Source: Zhihengliuella salsuginis
GTDB taxonomy: Bacteria > Actinomycetota > Actinomycetes > Actinomycetales > Micrococcaceae
Assembly: GCF_014651715.1 (NCBI RefSeq)
Contig: NZ_BMXK01000009.1
Coordinates: 1 to 64,000, forward strand
Length of the DNA: 64,000 nt
Direction: 5' to 3'
This document shows, in pieces, positions 53,277 to 62,021 of this stretch (positions are counted from its first letter, which is position 1; every line of letters starts with the position of its first letter). The position numbers were made by a program, and so were the translations under genes. Below the pieces are notes generated by a model that saw nothing but the letters and a program-made list of their open reading frames with translations, had not been told where the DNA came from and made no database searches.

Positions 53277-53417
53277 GGCACCCAGCCTACTGCCGGCGTC
53301 GTACCCGTGCGGTATCGGGAGGAGAGCGGGTGCAGGCAAGGCGACGACGACGTCCAGGCCGCTAGGGTGGTCGTGAATCCGCCACGACGCGGCCGAGTCG
53401 AGAAGCGAGGAGCCGAC

Positions 53418-53909
53418 ATGGAACCGCAACCGAGGGACGGGTCGCGCCGGGCCGTCCGGGCCGGGCTGGCCGGCTTCGGGGCCGTTGCCGCGTACGCGCT
53501 GGTCGGCACGCTGCAGCTGCTCGTGTGGGAACCGCAAGCGGCCGTCCCCGGGGCCTCTCTCGAGCAGATCCGGGCCGGCGTCGAGCGGGCGGGCGAATCG
53601 CTGGGAGTGCCGATCGTCATCGGCTGGGCCGTCGTCGGAACGGTGCTGGCCGCCGCGGTGCTCGCCGGGACGCTCGCGGGCCGGGTCAGGGCGTACCCGG
53701 CGGCCATGCTGCACCTGCTGCTGGTCGTGCTCGCGGCGCCGTCGTACTTCTACGTGTCCTTCGCGCCCGGGATGGCGGTCGCCGACACCTACGGCACGAC
53801 GGGTGCGGACCACGCCCCGTGGGGGATGGTCCTCTACGGGACCAGCGTGGCCGCGCTGGCGGTGCTGCTGATCGTCGCCGTGTCCACCGCGCGGCGCCGT
53901 GGTGCCTGA
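53418..53909 (+). CDS. small membrane protein, unknown function
   Basis: A 163-residue protein with four hydrophobic segments (AGLAGFGAVAAYALVGTLQL; VIGWAVVGTVLAAAVLAGTL; MLHLLLVVLAAPSYFYVSFA; MVLYGTSVAALAVLLIVAVS). GAGGAG lies 7 nt before the ATG. No family recognised. Its TGA is directly adjacent to the purU stop on the other strand, leaving no room for a terminator. Confidence 0.7.
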   Translation: MEPQPRDGSRRAVRAGLAGFGAVAAYALVGTLQLLVWEPQAAVPGASLEQIRAGVERAGESLGVPIVIGWAVVGTVLAAAVLAGTLAGRVRAYPAAMLHLLLVVLAAPSYFYVSFAPGMAVADTYGTTGADHAPWGMVLYGTSVAALAVLLIVAVSTARRRGA

Positions 53910-54803
53910 CTAGTTGAAGACCACGGTCCGGGTGCCGTCGAGCAGCACGCGGTGCTGCGCGTGCCACCGCACCGCGGTCGCCAGGGTCCGGCCCTCGACG
54001 TCCCGGCCGAGCGAGACGAACTGCTGCGGGGTCTGCGCGTGGTTCACGCGGATGACCTCCTGCTCGATGATCGGGCCCTCGTCCAGATCCGCCGTCACGT
54101 AGTGGGCGGTCGCGCCGATCAGCTTCACTCCGCGGGCGTGCGCCTGGTGGTACGGCCTGGCGCCCTTGAACGACGGCAGGAACGAGTGGTGGATGTTGAT
54201 CGCCCGCCCGTTCAGCTCGCGGCACAGGTCGTCGGAGAGGATCTGCATGTAGCGGGCCAGCACCACCACGTCGATCTTGTGCTCCGCCACGAGCTCCAGC
54301 AGGCGCGCCTCGGCGTCGGACTTGTTGTCCCGGGTGACGGGCAGGTGCACGAAAGGCACCCCGTAGAACTCGGCCATCGGGCGCAGGTCCTCGTGGTTGG
54401 ACACGATCAGCGGCACCTCGATCGAGAGCATGCCGGCGCGCTGCTGGAACAGCAGGTCGTTGAGCGCGTGGCCCTCCCGCGAGCACATGATCAGCGTCCG
54501 GGCCGGGCGCCCGGCGTCGAACACGTCCAGCTGCATCCCGAACGCCTGGGACACCGGCTCCAGTGAACCCCACACCTCGGCCTGGGGCGCGTCCGTCGCG
54601 ACGGCGACGCGCATGAAGAAGGTGCCGGTCTCCGGCGATTCGAACTGCTGGGACTCGGTGATGTTGCACCCCGTCTGCAGCAGGGCGCCCGAGACGGCGT
54701 GCACGATCCCGGGCTGGTCGGCGCAGGAGAGCGTCACGATGTAGTTCCGTGCCGCGGTTGCAGGGGTGGTGTCGCCGGTTGAAGATTCGATGCTCACCCG
54801 CAC
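53910..54803 (-). CDS. purU: formyltetrahydrofolate deformylase
   Basis: A 297-residue hydrolase that converts 10-formyl-THF to formate and THF, balancing the one-carbon pool and supplying formate. N-terminal ACT domain (YIVTLSCADQPGIVHAVSGA), C-terminal formyl-transferase fold with the catalytic Asn-His-Asp visible in INIHHSFLPSFKGARPYHQA and THYVTADLDEGPI-type segment (here ATAHYVTADLDEGPI). The start is GTG 54803 or GTG 54797; TACCCT (54805-54810) fits a leaderless start at 54797. Lies immediately upstream of, and divergent from, the ZTP-controlled glyA-folD genes. Confidence 0.93.
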   Translation of the reverse strand: MRVSIESSTGDTTPATAARNYIVTLSCADQPGIVHAVSGALLQTGCNITESQQFESPETGTFFMRVAVATDAPQAEVWGSLEPVSQAFGMQLDVFDAGRPARTLIMCSREGHALNDLLFQQRAGMLSIEVPLIVSNHEDLRPMAEFYGVPFVHLPVTRDNKSDAEARLLELVAEHKIDVVVLARYMQILSDDLCRELNGRAINIHHSFLPSFKGARPYHQAHARGVKLIGATAHYVTADLDEGPIIEQEVIRVNHAQTPQQFVSLGRDVEGRTLATAVRWHAQHRVLLDGTRTVVFN

Positions 54804-54963
54804 AAGGGTAGTCGCCCCCGAGCCCCCGTGCGCGCACGGGAGAAAGGACGACGACGCCGCGCCGGCTCCGCGCGCTCCGGCGCCGCGTCACGTTGTATGA
54901 CCGGGCTGTGACGCGAACGTGACGGACTGCTATTCGAGGCCGGATCCTCGCCGGCATCTCCGA

Positions 54964-54969
54964 TAGAGT
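54964..54969 (+). promoter_or_regulatory. -10 hexamer of the glyA transcript
   Basis: TAGAGT lies 7 nt before the expected start of the ZTP riboswitch aptamer. A convincing -35 hexamer is not visible. Confidence 0.5.
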
Positions 54970-54973
54970 AGAA

Positions 54974-55050
54974 CCGTCGCGACTGGCGTGAGGTGGACAA
55001 CCACCGGGGAGCGGCACCAATTGACCTATCCGGACCGCGCGCCTGGGCCC
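54974..55050 (+). ncRNA. ZTP (pfl) riboswitch upstream of glyA-folD
   Basis: The conserved parts of the ZTP/ZMP aptamer are present in order: CGCGACTGGCG (from 54978), a GGTGG-ACAA-CCACC hairpin (54992-55005), the GGGGAGC core (55006-55012) followed by GGCA, a variable linker, and CCGCGCGCCTGGGC (55035-55048), which forms the pseudoknot with the first part. ZTP riboswitches sense the purine intermediate ZMP/ZTP, which accumulates when 10-formyl-THF is short, and turn on one-carbon genes such as glyA and folD. The expression platform between 55050 and 55146 is not clear; no U-tract terminator is seen, so translational control is possible. Confidence 0.9.
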
Positions 55051-55146
55051 AGGGTCGAGCAGGCACCTGCCCACCGACGACGGCGGACGCGGCACCTGCT
55101 GCCCGTCCACGCCGCACAAGAACTGCTTTCTCGACAAGGAGCACAG

Positions 55147-56436
55147 ATGAGCACTGACTCGAACGTGACCAACCGTTCCCTCGCGGAGCTCGACCCGGAG
55201 ATCGCCGCGGTCCTCGACGCCGAACTGGGACGCCAGCGCAACACCCTGGAGATGATCGCCTCCGAGAACTTCGCCCCGCGCGCCGTTCTCGAGGCACAGG
55301 GCTCCGTGCTGACCAACAAGTACGCGGAGGGCTACCCGGGCCGCCGCTACTACGGCGGTTGCGAGCACGTGGACGTGGCCGAGAACCTGGCCCGCGACCG
55401 CGCCAAAGAACTCTTCGGCGCCAAGTACGCCAACGTCCAGCCGCACTCCGGCGCCTCCGCGAACGCAGCCGTCCTGGCCGCGCTCATCGAGCCGGGCGAC
55501 AAGATCCTCGGCCTGTCGCTGGCCCACGGCGGCCACCTGACCCACGGCATGAAGCTGAACTTCTCCGGCAAGCTCTACGAGGTCGCCGCCTACGAGGTCG
55601 ACCCCGAGACCTTCACCGTCGACATGGACAAGCTGCGCGAGCAGGCCATCGCCGAGAAGCCGGACGTCATCATCGCCGGCTGGTCCGCGTACCCCCGCCA
55701 GCTGGACTTCGCGAAGTTCCGCGAGATCGCAGACGAGGTCGGCGCCAAGCTGTGGGTGGACATGGCCCACTTCGCCGGGCTCGTCGCCGCCGGCCTGCAC
55801 CCGAGCCCGGTCCCGCACGCCGACATCGTCTCCTCGACCGTGCACAAGACCCTCGCCGGCCCGCGCTCCGGCCTGATCCTGACCAACGACCTCGAGCTGT
55901 TCAAGAAGATCAACTCGAACGTCTTCCCGGGCCAGCAGGGCGGCCCGCTCATGCACGCGATCGCCGGCAAGGCCGTGGCCTTCAAGATCGCCGCCTCCGA
56001 GGAGTTCCGCGAGCGCCAGGAGCGCACCCTCGCCGGTGCCCGCGCGCTCGCCGACCGCCTGAACCAGCCGGACGTCGCCGAGGCGGGCGTCTCCGTCCTG
56101 ACCGGCGGCACCGACGTGCACCTGGCCCTGGTGGACCTGCGCAACTCGGAGCTCGACGGCCAGCAGGCCGAGGACCTCCTGCACGAGATCGGCATCACCG
56201 TGAACCGCAACGCCGTGCCGTTCGACCCGCGCCCGCCGATGGTCACCTCCGGGCTGCGCATCGGCACGCCGGCGCTGGCCACCCGCGGCTTCGGCGAGAA
56301 GGAGTTCATCGAGGTCGCCGACATCATCGCCACCGCCCTCATCAAGGGCCAGGAAGCGGACAAGGAGGCCCTGAAGGCGCGCGTCGACGCGCTGGCCGAG
56401 GCCTTCCCGCTCTACCCGGGCCACGAGGAATGGTAA
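55147..56436 (+). CDS. glyA: serine hydroxymethyltransferase
   Basis: A 429-residue PLP enzyme that makes glycine and 5,10-methylene-THF from serine. Family blocks: [80 protein letters not shown], and the PLP-lysine in [20 protein letters not shown] lies 8 nt before the ATG. First gene under the ZTP riboswitch, followed 20 bp later by folD. Confidence 0.96.
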   Translation: MSTDSNVTNRSLAELDPEIAAVLDAELGRQRNTLEMIASENFAPRAVLEAQGSVLTNKYAEGYPGRRYYGGCEHVDVAENLARDRAKELFGAKYANVQPHSGASANAAVLAALIEPGDKILGLSLAHGGHLTHGMKLNFSGKLYEVAAYEVDPETFTVDMDKLREQAIAEKPDVIIAGWSAYPRQLDFAKFREIADEVGAKLWVDMAHFAGLVAAGLHPSPVPHADIVSSTVHKTLAGPRSGLILTNDLELFKKINSNVFPGQQGGPLMHAIAGKAVAFKIAASEEFRERQERTLAGARALADRLNQPDVAEAGVSVLTGGTDVHLALVDLRNSELDGQQAEDLLHEIGITVNRNAVPFDPRPPMVTSGLRIGTPALATRGFGEKEFIEVADIIATALIKGQEADKEALKARVDALAEAFPLYPGHEEW

Positions 56437-56456
56437 GCGAGGCGGGCACCGGGACC

Positions 56457-57344
56457 ATGACGGCACAGATTCTCGACGGCAAGGCCGCCTCAGCAGCCAT
56501 CAAGGACGAGCTGGCCGAACGCGTCGCCGCGCTCAAGGCCCGGGGCGTCACCCCGGGCATCGCCACGGTGCTGGTGGGCGCGGATCCGGCGTCGCAGCTC
56601 TACGTCGGCATGAAGCACAAGCGCTCCGAGGCGATCGGGATGAACTCGATCCAGCGCGAGCTGCCGGCCGACGCCACGCAGGAGCAGGTCGAGGCGCTGA
56701 TCGACGAGCTCAACGCGGACGAGTCCTGCCACGGGTACATCGTGCAGCTGCCGCTGCCGAAGCACCTGGACACCGACGCGATACTCGAGCGCATCGACCC
56801 GGCGAAGGACGCCGACGGCCTGCACCCGACCAACCTCGGGCGCCTGGTCCTCAACGTCAACGGCCCGATCGAAACGCCGCTGCCGTGCACGCCCCGCGGC
56901 GTGATCGAGCTGCTGCTGCGCAACGACTACGATCTGGCCGGCAAGCACGTCGTCGTCGTCGGCCGCGGCGTGACGATCGGCCGGTCGATGGGCCTGCTGC
57001 TGACCCGCCGACAGGTCAACGCCACCGTGACCCTCACCCACACGGGGACAGTGGACATGGCGCACCACCTGAAGCAGGCGGACGTGATCGTCGCCGCCGC
57101 CGGCGTCAAGCACATCGTCAAGCCGGAACACGTGAAGCCGGGAGCTGCGGTGCTCGACGTGGGCGTGACCCGCGAGGACGACCCGGAGACCGGCAAGCAG
57201 AAGGTCTACGGCGACGTCGATCCGGGAGTGCGCGAGGTCGCGGGCTTCCTCTCGCCGAACCCCGGCGGAGTCGGCCCCATGACGGTCGCGCTGCTGATGA
57301 CCAACGTGGTGGAGACCGCCGAACGCCAGGCGGGAATCGCGTAG
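56457..57344 (+). CDS. folD: methylene-THF dehydrogenase/methenyl-THF cyclohydrolase
   Basis: A 295-residue bifunctional enzyme oxidising 5,10-methylene-THF to 10-formyl-THF. Catalytic region [15 protein letters not shown] (Tyr and Lys), [31 protein letters not shown], the cofactor loop [17 protein letters not shown] and the C-terminal [15 protein letters not shown]. An in-frame ATG at 56430 inside the glyA end is an alternative start; ATG 56457 fits family length. Co-transcribed with glyA. Confidence 0.94.
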   Translation: MTAQILDGKAASAAIKDELAERVAALKARGVTPGIATVLVGADPASQLYVGMKHKRSEAIGMNSIQRELPADATQEQVEALIDELNADESCHGYIVQLPLPKHLDTDAILERIDPAKDADGLHPTNLGRLVLNVNGPIETPLPCTPRGVIELLLRNDYDLAGKHVVVVGRGVTIGRSMGLLLTRRQVNATVTLTHTGTVDMAHHLKQADVIVAAAGVKHIVKPEHVKPGAAVLDVGVTREDDPETGKQKVYGDVDPGVREVAGFLSPNPGGVGPMTVALLMTNVVETAERQAGIA

Positions 57345-57366
57345 TCCCGCCCGCCCGGCACGACGG

Positions 57367-57401
57367 CGCCCCCGCACCGAACCCTGTTCGGTGCGGGGGC
57401 G
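57367..57401 (+). terminator. terminator after glyA-folD
   Basis: A perfect 16-bp stem (57367-57382 with 57386-57401) with a CCT loop, 22 bp past the folD stop, followed by TTCGCC. Confidence 0.8.
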
Positions 57402-57443
57402 TTCGCCGTTGTCAGCCGGACGCCGACATGCAAAAGTGAGGGC

Positions 57444-58367
57444 ATGAACGACGAAACCGACCCACGTCAGGCCGACCTCGCCGACTCGCTCGTCCAACTC
57501 GCCGCACGGCACGACCTGGCTCTGCAGCCGGACTCGCTGCGCGTCAACGAGGCCGGGCTCGACTACCAGGTCGCCCTCGCCCAGGACGCCGCCGGCGACG
57601 GGTGGGTGCTGCGCGTCCCGCGCCGCGACGACGTCTCCGCCAAGATCCACGACGAGCGCCGAATCCTCGAATTCCTCGCCCCGCGCCTCAGCGTGGAGAT
57701 CCCCGACTGGCGGGTCGCCGCCGCCGACCTCGTCGCCTACCCGCTGCTGCCCGGCGAGCCCGGGCTGACGATCGACGACGACGGGTCGCCCGTGATGCAC
57801 TTCGACCCGGGCGCGCCCGAGTACCTGCGGTCCTTCGGCCGCCTGCTCGCCGAACTGCACGCGGTCGATGCCGACGAGGCCCGGATCGCCGGGCTCGTCA
57901 TCGAGACGCCCGACGACGTCCGCACCGCCTGGCGGGCCAGGCTCGACGCCGCGGTGGCCGAGTTCGACGTCCCCGCGCCGGCCCGCGAGCAGTGGAGCCG
58001 GTGGATCGGCGACGACTCGATGTGGGCCGACGCTATGCGCTTCTGCCACGGCGAGCTCTACCCGGCGCACCTGCTCCTCGCCGACGACGGCCGGGTCCTC
58101 TCGGTCCTGGACTGGACGACGGCCAAGGTCACCGACCCGATCGCGGACTTCGCCCTGCAGCAGGCGATGTCCCCGCCGGAGGACTTCGAGATCGTGCTCG
58201 ACGCCTACCGGGGCGCCGGGGGAGTGGTGCCGGACCGGCTGGCCGAGCGCGGGGCGGCGCTGATCGGGGCCAGCGCTCTCGGCTATGCCGAGTTCGCCCT
58301 GCTGACAGGGGAGGATGAGCACCGCGCGGCGACGCAGGCCCTGCTCGACGCCGCCGCCGGCGGTTGA
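57444..58367 (+). CDS. Mph-like macrolide 2'-phosphotransferase/APH-fold kinase
   Basis: A 307-residue kinase-like protein. Nucleotide-binding lobe: YQVALAQDAAGDGWVLRVPR (Arg-rich, typical of Mph). Catalytic loop FCHGELYPAHLLLA near residue 200 and metal-binding SVLDWTTAKVTDPIADF near 220. Mph enzymes inactivate macrolides with GTP; chromosomal actinobacterial homologues vary and some do not give resistance. The canonical HGD is HGE here. GAGGGC only weakly resembles a ribosome site. It stands alone after the folD terminator. Confidence 0.72.
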   Translation: MNDETDPRQADLADSLVQLAARHDLALQPDSLRVNEAGLDYQVALAQDAAGDGWVLRVPRRDDVSAKIHDERRILEFLAPRLSVEIPDWRVAAADLVAYPLLPGEPGLTIDDDGSPVMHFDPGAPEYLRSFGRLLAELHAVDADEARIAGLVIETPDDVRTAWRARLDAAVAEFDVPAPAREQWSRWIGDDSMWADAMRFCHGELYPAHLLLADDGRVLSVLDWTTAKVTDPIADFALQQAMSPPEDFEIVLDAYRGAGGVVPDRLAERGAALIGASALGYAEFALLTGEDEHRAATQALLDAAAGG

Positions 58368-58441
58368 AGAAGTCCGTCGTCAGTTTCGTCTGGTTCGCGC
58401 CGGCGGCGCCAGGTGAAACCGACGGCGGAACGGCCGGGGCG

Positions 58442-60046
58442 TCAGGCCGCCGTCGTGCCTGCCCGTACGGCGTCGCCGACCGGCGTCGACACCATTCGCA
58501 TGACGACGACGAAGGCGACGAGCGCCACCGCGAGAGCGGACAATCCGATGACGGTGCTGCCCGTCAGGGCGAGCGCGACGTAGCCCAGCGCGGCGCACAC
58601 GGCGGCGCTGGCGACGTACGGCAGCTGCGTGATCACGTGCGTGATGACGTTGCAGCTGGAGCCGGTGGCCGAGAGGATCGTGGTGTCCGAGATCGGGGAG
58701 GCGTGGTCGCCGGCGACGGCGCCGGCCAGGACCGCGCCGAGAACCGGCAGCAGCAGCGCCGGCTCGTCCATGGAGTTGATGATGCCGCCGGCGATCGGCA
58801 GGAGCAGCCCGAAGGACCCCCACGACGTGCCGGTCGCGAAGGCCATGGCCCCGGCGATGAGGAAGACGACGGGGGCGAGCCAGCCGGCCGAGATGTTGGA
58901 GACCTCGACGAGGTGTCCGAGGTAGTCGCCCGTGCCGAGCTGGGAGACGACGTCGCCGAGCATCCAGGCCGGCAGGAGGATCGCGATCGCCGGGAGCATC
59001 GACTTGACGCCCTCGAGCCAGCCCCGGGCGAACATCGACCCCGTGAACGCGGGGTCCCTGCGCGTGTTCCGCAGGTAGTAGTACACCGCCGCGGCGAGGC
59101 CGAGGACGCCGCCGACGACGAGGGCGGCGCTGGCATCGGTCTCGGCGAGGATGTCGATGATGTTCCACGTCCCCGCCGCGCGTCGGCCCGTCCAGACGAT
59201 CCCGGCGAAGACGCCGAGCACGAGCAGCAGGAACGGGACGAAGAGCGCCCGCCGCGTGCCCGGTTCGTGCACGGGAAGGTCGTCGGAGAGCCGGCCGGGG
59301 ACGGTGTCCTCCGGGTCGAACAGGTGCCCGTCGACGAGCGCGCGGCGCTCCTCCTTCCGCATCGGGCCGAGGTCGATCCGGAACACGATCACGAGCCACA
59401 CCATGAGCGCGGCGGCGATGGCGTAGAAGTTGGCGACGGCGGCGCCCAGGAACGCCTGCACGCTGCTGATCGAGAGCGTCGACGCCGCGATGATCGGGGC
59501 CAGGATGCCCATGATGTACGCGCCCCAGCTGGAGAACGGGGACAGGACCGAGACGGGCGCCGAGGTGGAGTCGATGATGTAGGCCAGCTTGGCGCGCGAG
59601 ACCCGGTGCTGGTCGGTGACCGGCCGCGAGATCTGGCCCACCGCCAGCGCGTTGAAGTAGTCGTCGATGAAGATGGCGATGCCGAGGACGGCGGGCAGGA
59701 TCATCGAGCCCGGCCGCTTGCGGATCCGGCGCATCGCCCACGCGGCGAACGCCGTCGTGCCGCCCGACATCAGGACGAACGCCGCGATGACGCCGAGCAG
59801 CAGCAGGAACAGGAGGATGTAGACCGACCAGGTGTTGACGGCGCCGTCGGCCCAGAAGATCGCCGCGAACGCCTGCCACACCGTCAGAAGCGCGTCCAGC
59901 GGGTTCAGGTCCTGGATCAGCAGCGCGGCCGCCAGCACGCCGGCTCCCAGGCTGATCAGCACCTTCCTGGTGAGGATCACCAGGGTGAGCGCCAGCACCG
60001 GGGGTGCCAGTGTCAGGAGCGGGTACGACGTCGTGAGATCGGTCAT
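58442..60046 (-). CDS. NhaC family Na+/H+ antiporter
   Basis: A 534-residue membrane protein with about 12 helices. NhaC signatures: ILPAVLGIAIFIDDYFNALA (with D-D), SRPVTDQHRVSRAKLAYIID, STSAPVSVLSPFSSWGAYIM, AFATGTSWGSFGLLLPIAGG and GDHASPISDTTILSATGSSC. Exchanges Na+ (or Na+-lactate/malate) for H+ and supports pH and salt tolerance. A 30-residue hydrophilic loop lies near residues 225-255. Divergent from the ABC exporter. Confidence 0.92.
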   Translation of the reverse strand: MTDLTTSYPLLTLAPPVLALTLVILTRKVLISLGAGVLAAALLIQDLNPLDALLTVWQAFAAIFWADGAVNTWSVYILLFLLLLGVIAAFVLMSGGTTAFAAWAMRRIRKRPGSMILPAVLGIAIFIDDYFNALAVGQISRPVTDQHRVSRAKLAYIIDSTSAPVSVLSPFSSWGAYIMGILAPIIAASTLSISSVQAFLGAAVANFYAIAAALMVWLVIVFRIDLGPMRKEERRALVDGHLFDPEDTVPGRLSDDLPVHEPGTRRALFVPFLLLVLGVFAGIVWTGRRAAGTWNIIDILAETDASAALVVGGVLGLAAAVYYYLRNTRRDPAFTGSMFARGWLEGVKSMLPAIAILLPAWMLGDVVSQLGTGDYLGHLVEVSNISAGWLAPVVFLIAGAMAFATGTSWGSFGLLLPIAGGIINSMDEPALLLPVLGAVLAGAVAGDHASPISDTTILSATGSSCNVITHVITQLPYVASAAVCAALGYVALALTGSTVIGLSALAVALVAFVVVMRMVSTPVGDAVRAGTTAA

Positions 60047-60132
60047 GGTGCCTTTCCGAGGGTGGGAGGCGCGTCCCTGCCTCGGCAGACGAGGTTAGCA
60101 GAGGCCCGGTGCGGGCGGCGCAGGCCCCGACT

Positions 60133-60150
60133 GATTGGCTTGTGGCAATC
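60133..60150. promoter_or_regulatory. inverted repeat over the ABC-exporter promoter
   Basis: GATTG (60133-60137) and CAATC (60146-60150) form an inverted repeat that overlaps the -35 hexamer of the exporter operon. No regulator gene is adjacent, so the binding protein would be encoded elsewhere. Confidence 0.45.
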
Positions 60151-60177
60151 AATCGAGAGGACTAGGCTCGCCGTGTG
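60140..60177 (+). promoter_or_regulatory. leaderless promoter of the ABC-exporter operon
   Basis: TTGTGG (60140-60145), 17-bp spacer, TAGGCT (60163-60168), then GTG 60175 exactly where transcription should start. No ribosome site is present. Confidence 0.75.
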
Positions 60178-61176
60178 TCCGAAACCACTCCTTCAGTCCG
60201 CTCCCTGCCGCCCGAGCCGGCGCCCCGGCGCGGGGCTGCGGCCGCCGCCGAGCGCCCGGTCGTGATCCGCGCCGAGAACCTGGTCAAGCGCTACGGCGAT
60301 TTCACCGCCGTCGACGGCATCTCCTTCGAGGTGCCGGCCGGCGAGTCCTTCGGTCTCCTCGGTCCCAACGGCGCCGGCAAGTCGACCACGATGCGGATGA
60401 TCGGCGGCGTCTCCCGGCGCACGGGCGGCCGGCTCGAGATCATGGGGCTCGACCCGGAGGAGCAGGGCCCCGTGGTCCGTGCGCACCTCGGCGTCGTGCC
60501 CCAGCAGGACAACCTCGACGAGGAGCTGCGGGTCCGCGACAACCTGCTGATCTACGGACGCTATTTCGGACTGCCGCGCGCCTACCTCAAGCCGAAGGTC
60601 GAACAGCTGCTGGATTTCGCCCAGCTCTCCGACAAGGCGAATTCGCGCGTGGACGACCTCTCCGGCGGCATGAAGCGCCGCCTGACGATCGCCCGGTCGC
60701 TGGTCAACGAGCCGAAGATCCTCCTCCTCGACGAGCCGACCACCGGGCTCGACCCGCAGGCGCGCCACGTCCTGTGGGACCGGCTGTTCCGGCTCAAGGA
60801 GCAGGGCGTGACGCTCGTGCTGACCACGCACCACATGGACGAGGCCGAGCAGCTCTGCGACCGGCTCATCGTCGTCGACGAGGGCCGCATCATGGCCGAG
60901 GGCTCGCCCGCCGAGCTGATCCGCCGCTACTCGACCCGCGAGGTGGTCGAGCTGCGCTTCGGCGCGGACCGCAACGCCGCCGTCGCGCAGCAGATCGGCG
61001 ACCTCGGCGACCGCGTCGAGGCTCTGCCGGACCGCGTCCTGATCTACGCCCGCGACGGCGAGGCCGTCCTGGAGGCCGTCGTCGCCCGCGGGCTGAGCCC
61101 CGTCACCTCGCTCGTGCGCCGCAGCTCGCTCGAGGACGTCTTCCTGAAGCTCACGGGCAGATCCCTTGCGGACTAG
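60175..61176 (+). CDS. ABC exporter ATP-binding protein (DrrA/NodI type)
   Basis: A 333-residue ATPase: a 35-residue polar N-terminus, Walker A GPNGAGKSTTMRM (about residue 64), VVPQQDNLDEELRVRDNLLI, signature LSGGMKRRLTIARSLV, Walker B ILLLDEPTTGLD, switch His in LTTHHMDEAEQLCDRL, and the DrrA-like C-terminal domain (EVVELRFGADRNAAVAQQI; SSLEDVFLKLTGRSL). It drives the two ABC-2 permeases encoded downstream for drug, lipid or oligosaccharide export. GTG start, leaderless. Confidence 0.9.
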   Translation: MSETTPSVRSLPPEPAPRRGAAAAAERPVVIRAENLVKRYGDFTAVDGISFEVPAGESFGLLGPNGAGKSTTMRMIGGVSRRTGGRLEIMGLDPEEQGPVVRAHLGVVPQQDNLDEELRVRDNLLIYGRYFGLPRAYLKPKVEQLLDFAQLSDKANSRVDDLSGGMKRRLTIARSLVNEPKILLLDEPTTGLDPQARHVLWDRLFRLKEQGVTLVLTTHHMDEAEQLCDRLIVVDEGRIMAEGSPAELIRRYSTREVVELRFGADRNAAVAQQIGDLGDRVEALPDRVLIYARDGEAVLEAVVARGLSPVTSLVRRSSLEDVFLKLTGRSLAD

Positions 61177-62020
61177 CACGACGCCGTCACCCCGCCCCGC
61201 GCTGCCGCCGCCGGGTCCCGAGGAACTCGCCCGCCGCGGGCGCCGGTTCGGCGTCTGGTACTTCGCCGAGCACCAGCTGCTCGCGATGCGCAGCTACCTG
61301 TCGGTGATCGTCGCTTTCTCGGTGGGGCACCCGCTGCTCTACCTGGTGGCGATGGGCGTCGGGCTGGCCTCCCTGGTCGACGCCAACGGGGGCGGCGACT
61401 TTGGCGGCGTCGACTATCTGGTCTTCATCGTGCCGGCGCTGCTGGCCACTGGCGCGTTCATGGCCGCCTCCGGCGAGTTCACGTGGCCGATCATGGACGG
61501 GTTCAAGTGGCACCGGCTCTACTACGGCCCGCTCGTCAGCCCGCTGCAGCCCTGGCAGATTGCCGCGGGCCACACCCTCGCAGTGGCGATCCGCCTCTTC
61601 TCCCAGTCGCTCGTCTACTACCTGATCGTCGCCGCCTTCGGGGCGGTGCCGAGCGGGTTCGGCATCCTCTCCGTGGTGACGGCGACGCTCGCGGGACTGG
61701 CGATCGGCACGCCGCTCATGGCGTACGCGGCGACGATCCGCGAGGAGAAGGCGCAGTTCGTGATGATCCAGCGCTTCGGTGTCATGCCGCTCATGCTCTT
61801 CTCCGGGACGTTCTTCCCGCTGACCAACCTGCCGGTCTTCCTGCAGTGGATCGGCTGGCTGTCCCCGCTCTGGCACGCCAGCGAGATCGGCCGCGTGTTC
61901 AGCTACGGGTACGACGAGCCGCTCTGGCTCTCCATCGCGCACGTGGCCTACCTCGTGGCGCTGGCCGCCGGGGGCCTCGCGCTCGCGTTCCGCACCTATC
62001 GGCAGAGGCTGGTGGACTGA
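61166..62020 (+). CDS. ABC-2 type permease (DrrB/NodJ family), first
   Basis: A 284-residue membrane protein, six helices. The TTG at 61166 overlaps the ATPase stop by 11 bp, giving translational coupling. Family marks: WPIMDGFKWHRLYYGPLVSP, GTPLMAYAATIREEKAQFVM and RFGVMPLMLFSGTFFPLTNL with LPVFLQWIGWLSPLWHASEI, the usual NodJ-type C-terminal region. Confidence 0.88.
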   Translation: MRTSTTPSPRPALPPPGPEELARRGRRFGVWYFAEHQLLAMRSYLSVIVAFSVGHPLLYLVAMGVGLASLVDANGGGDFGGVDYLVFIVPALLATGAFMAASGEFTWPIMDGFKWHRLYYGPLVSPLQPWQIAAGHTLAVAIRLFSQSLVYYLIVAAFGAVPSGFGILSVVTATLAGLAIGTPLMAYAATIREEKAQFVMIQRFGVMPLMLFSGTFFPLTNLPVFLQWIGWLSPLWHASEIGRVFSYGYDEPLWLSIAHVAYLVALAAGGLALAFRTYRQRLVD

Positions 62021-62021
62021 C

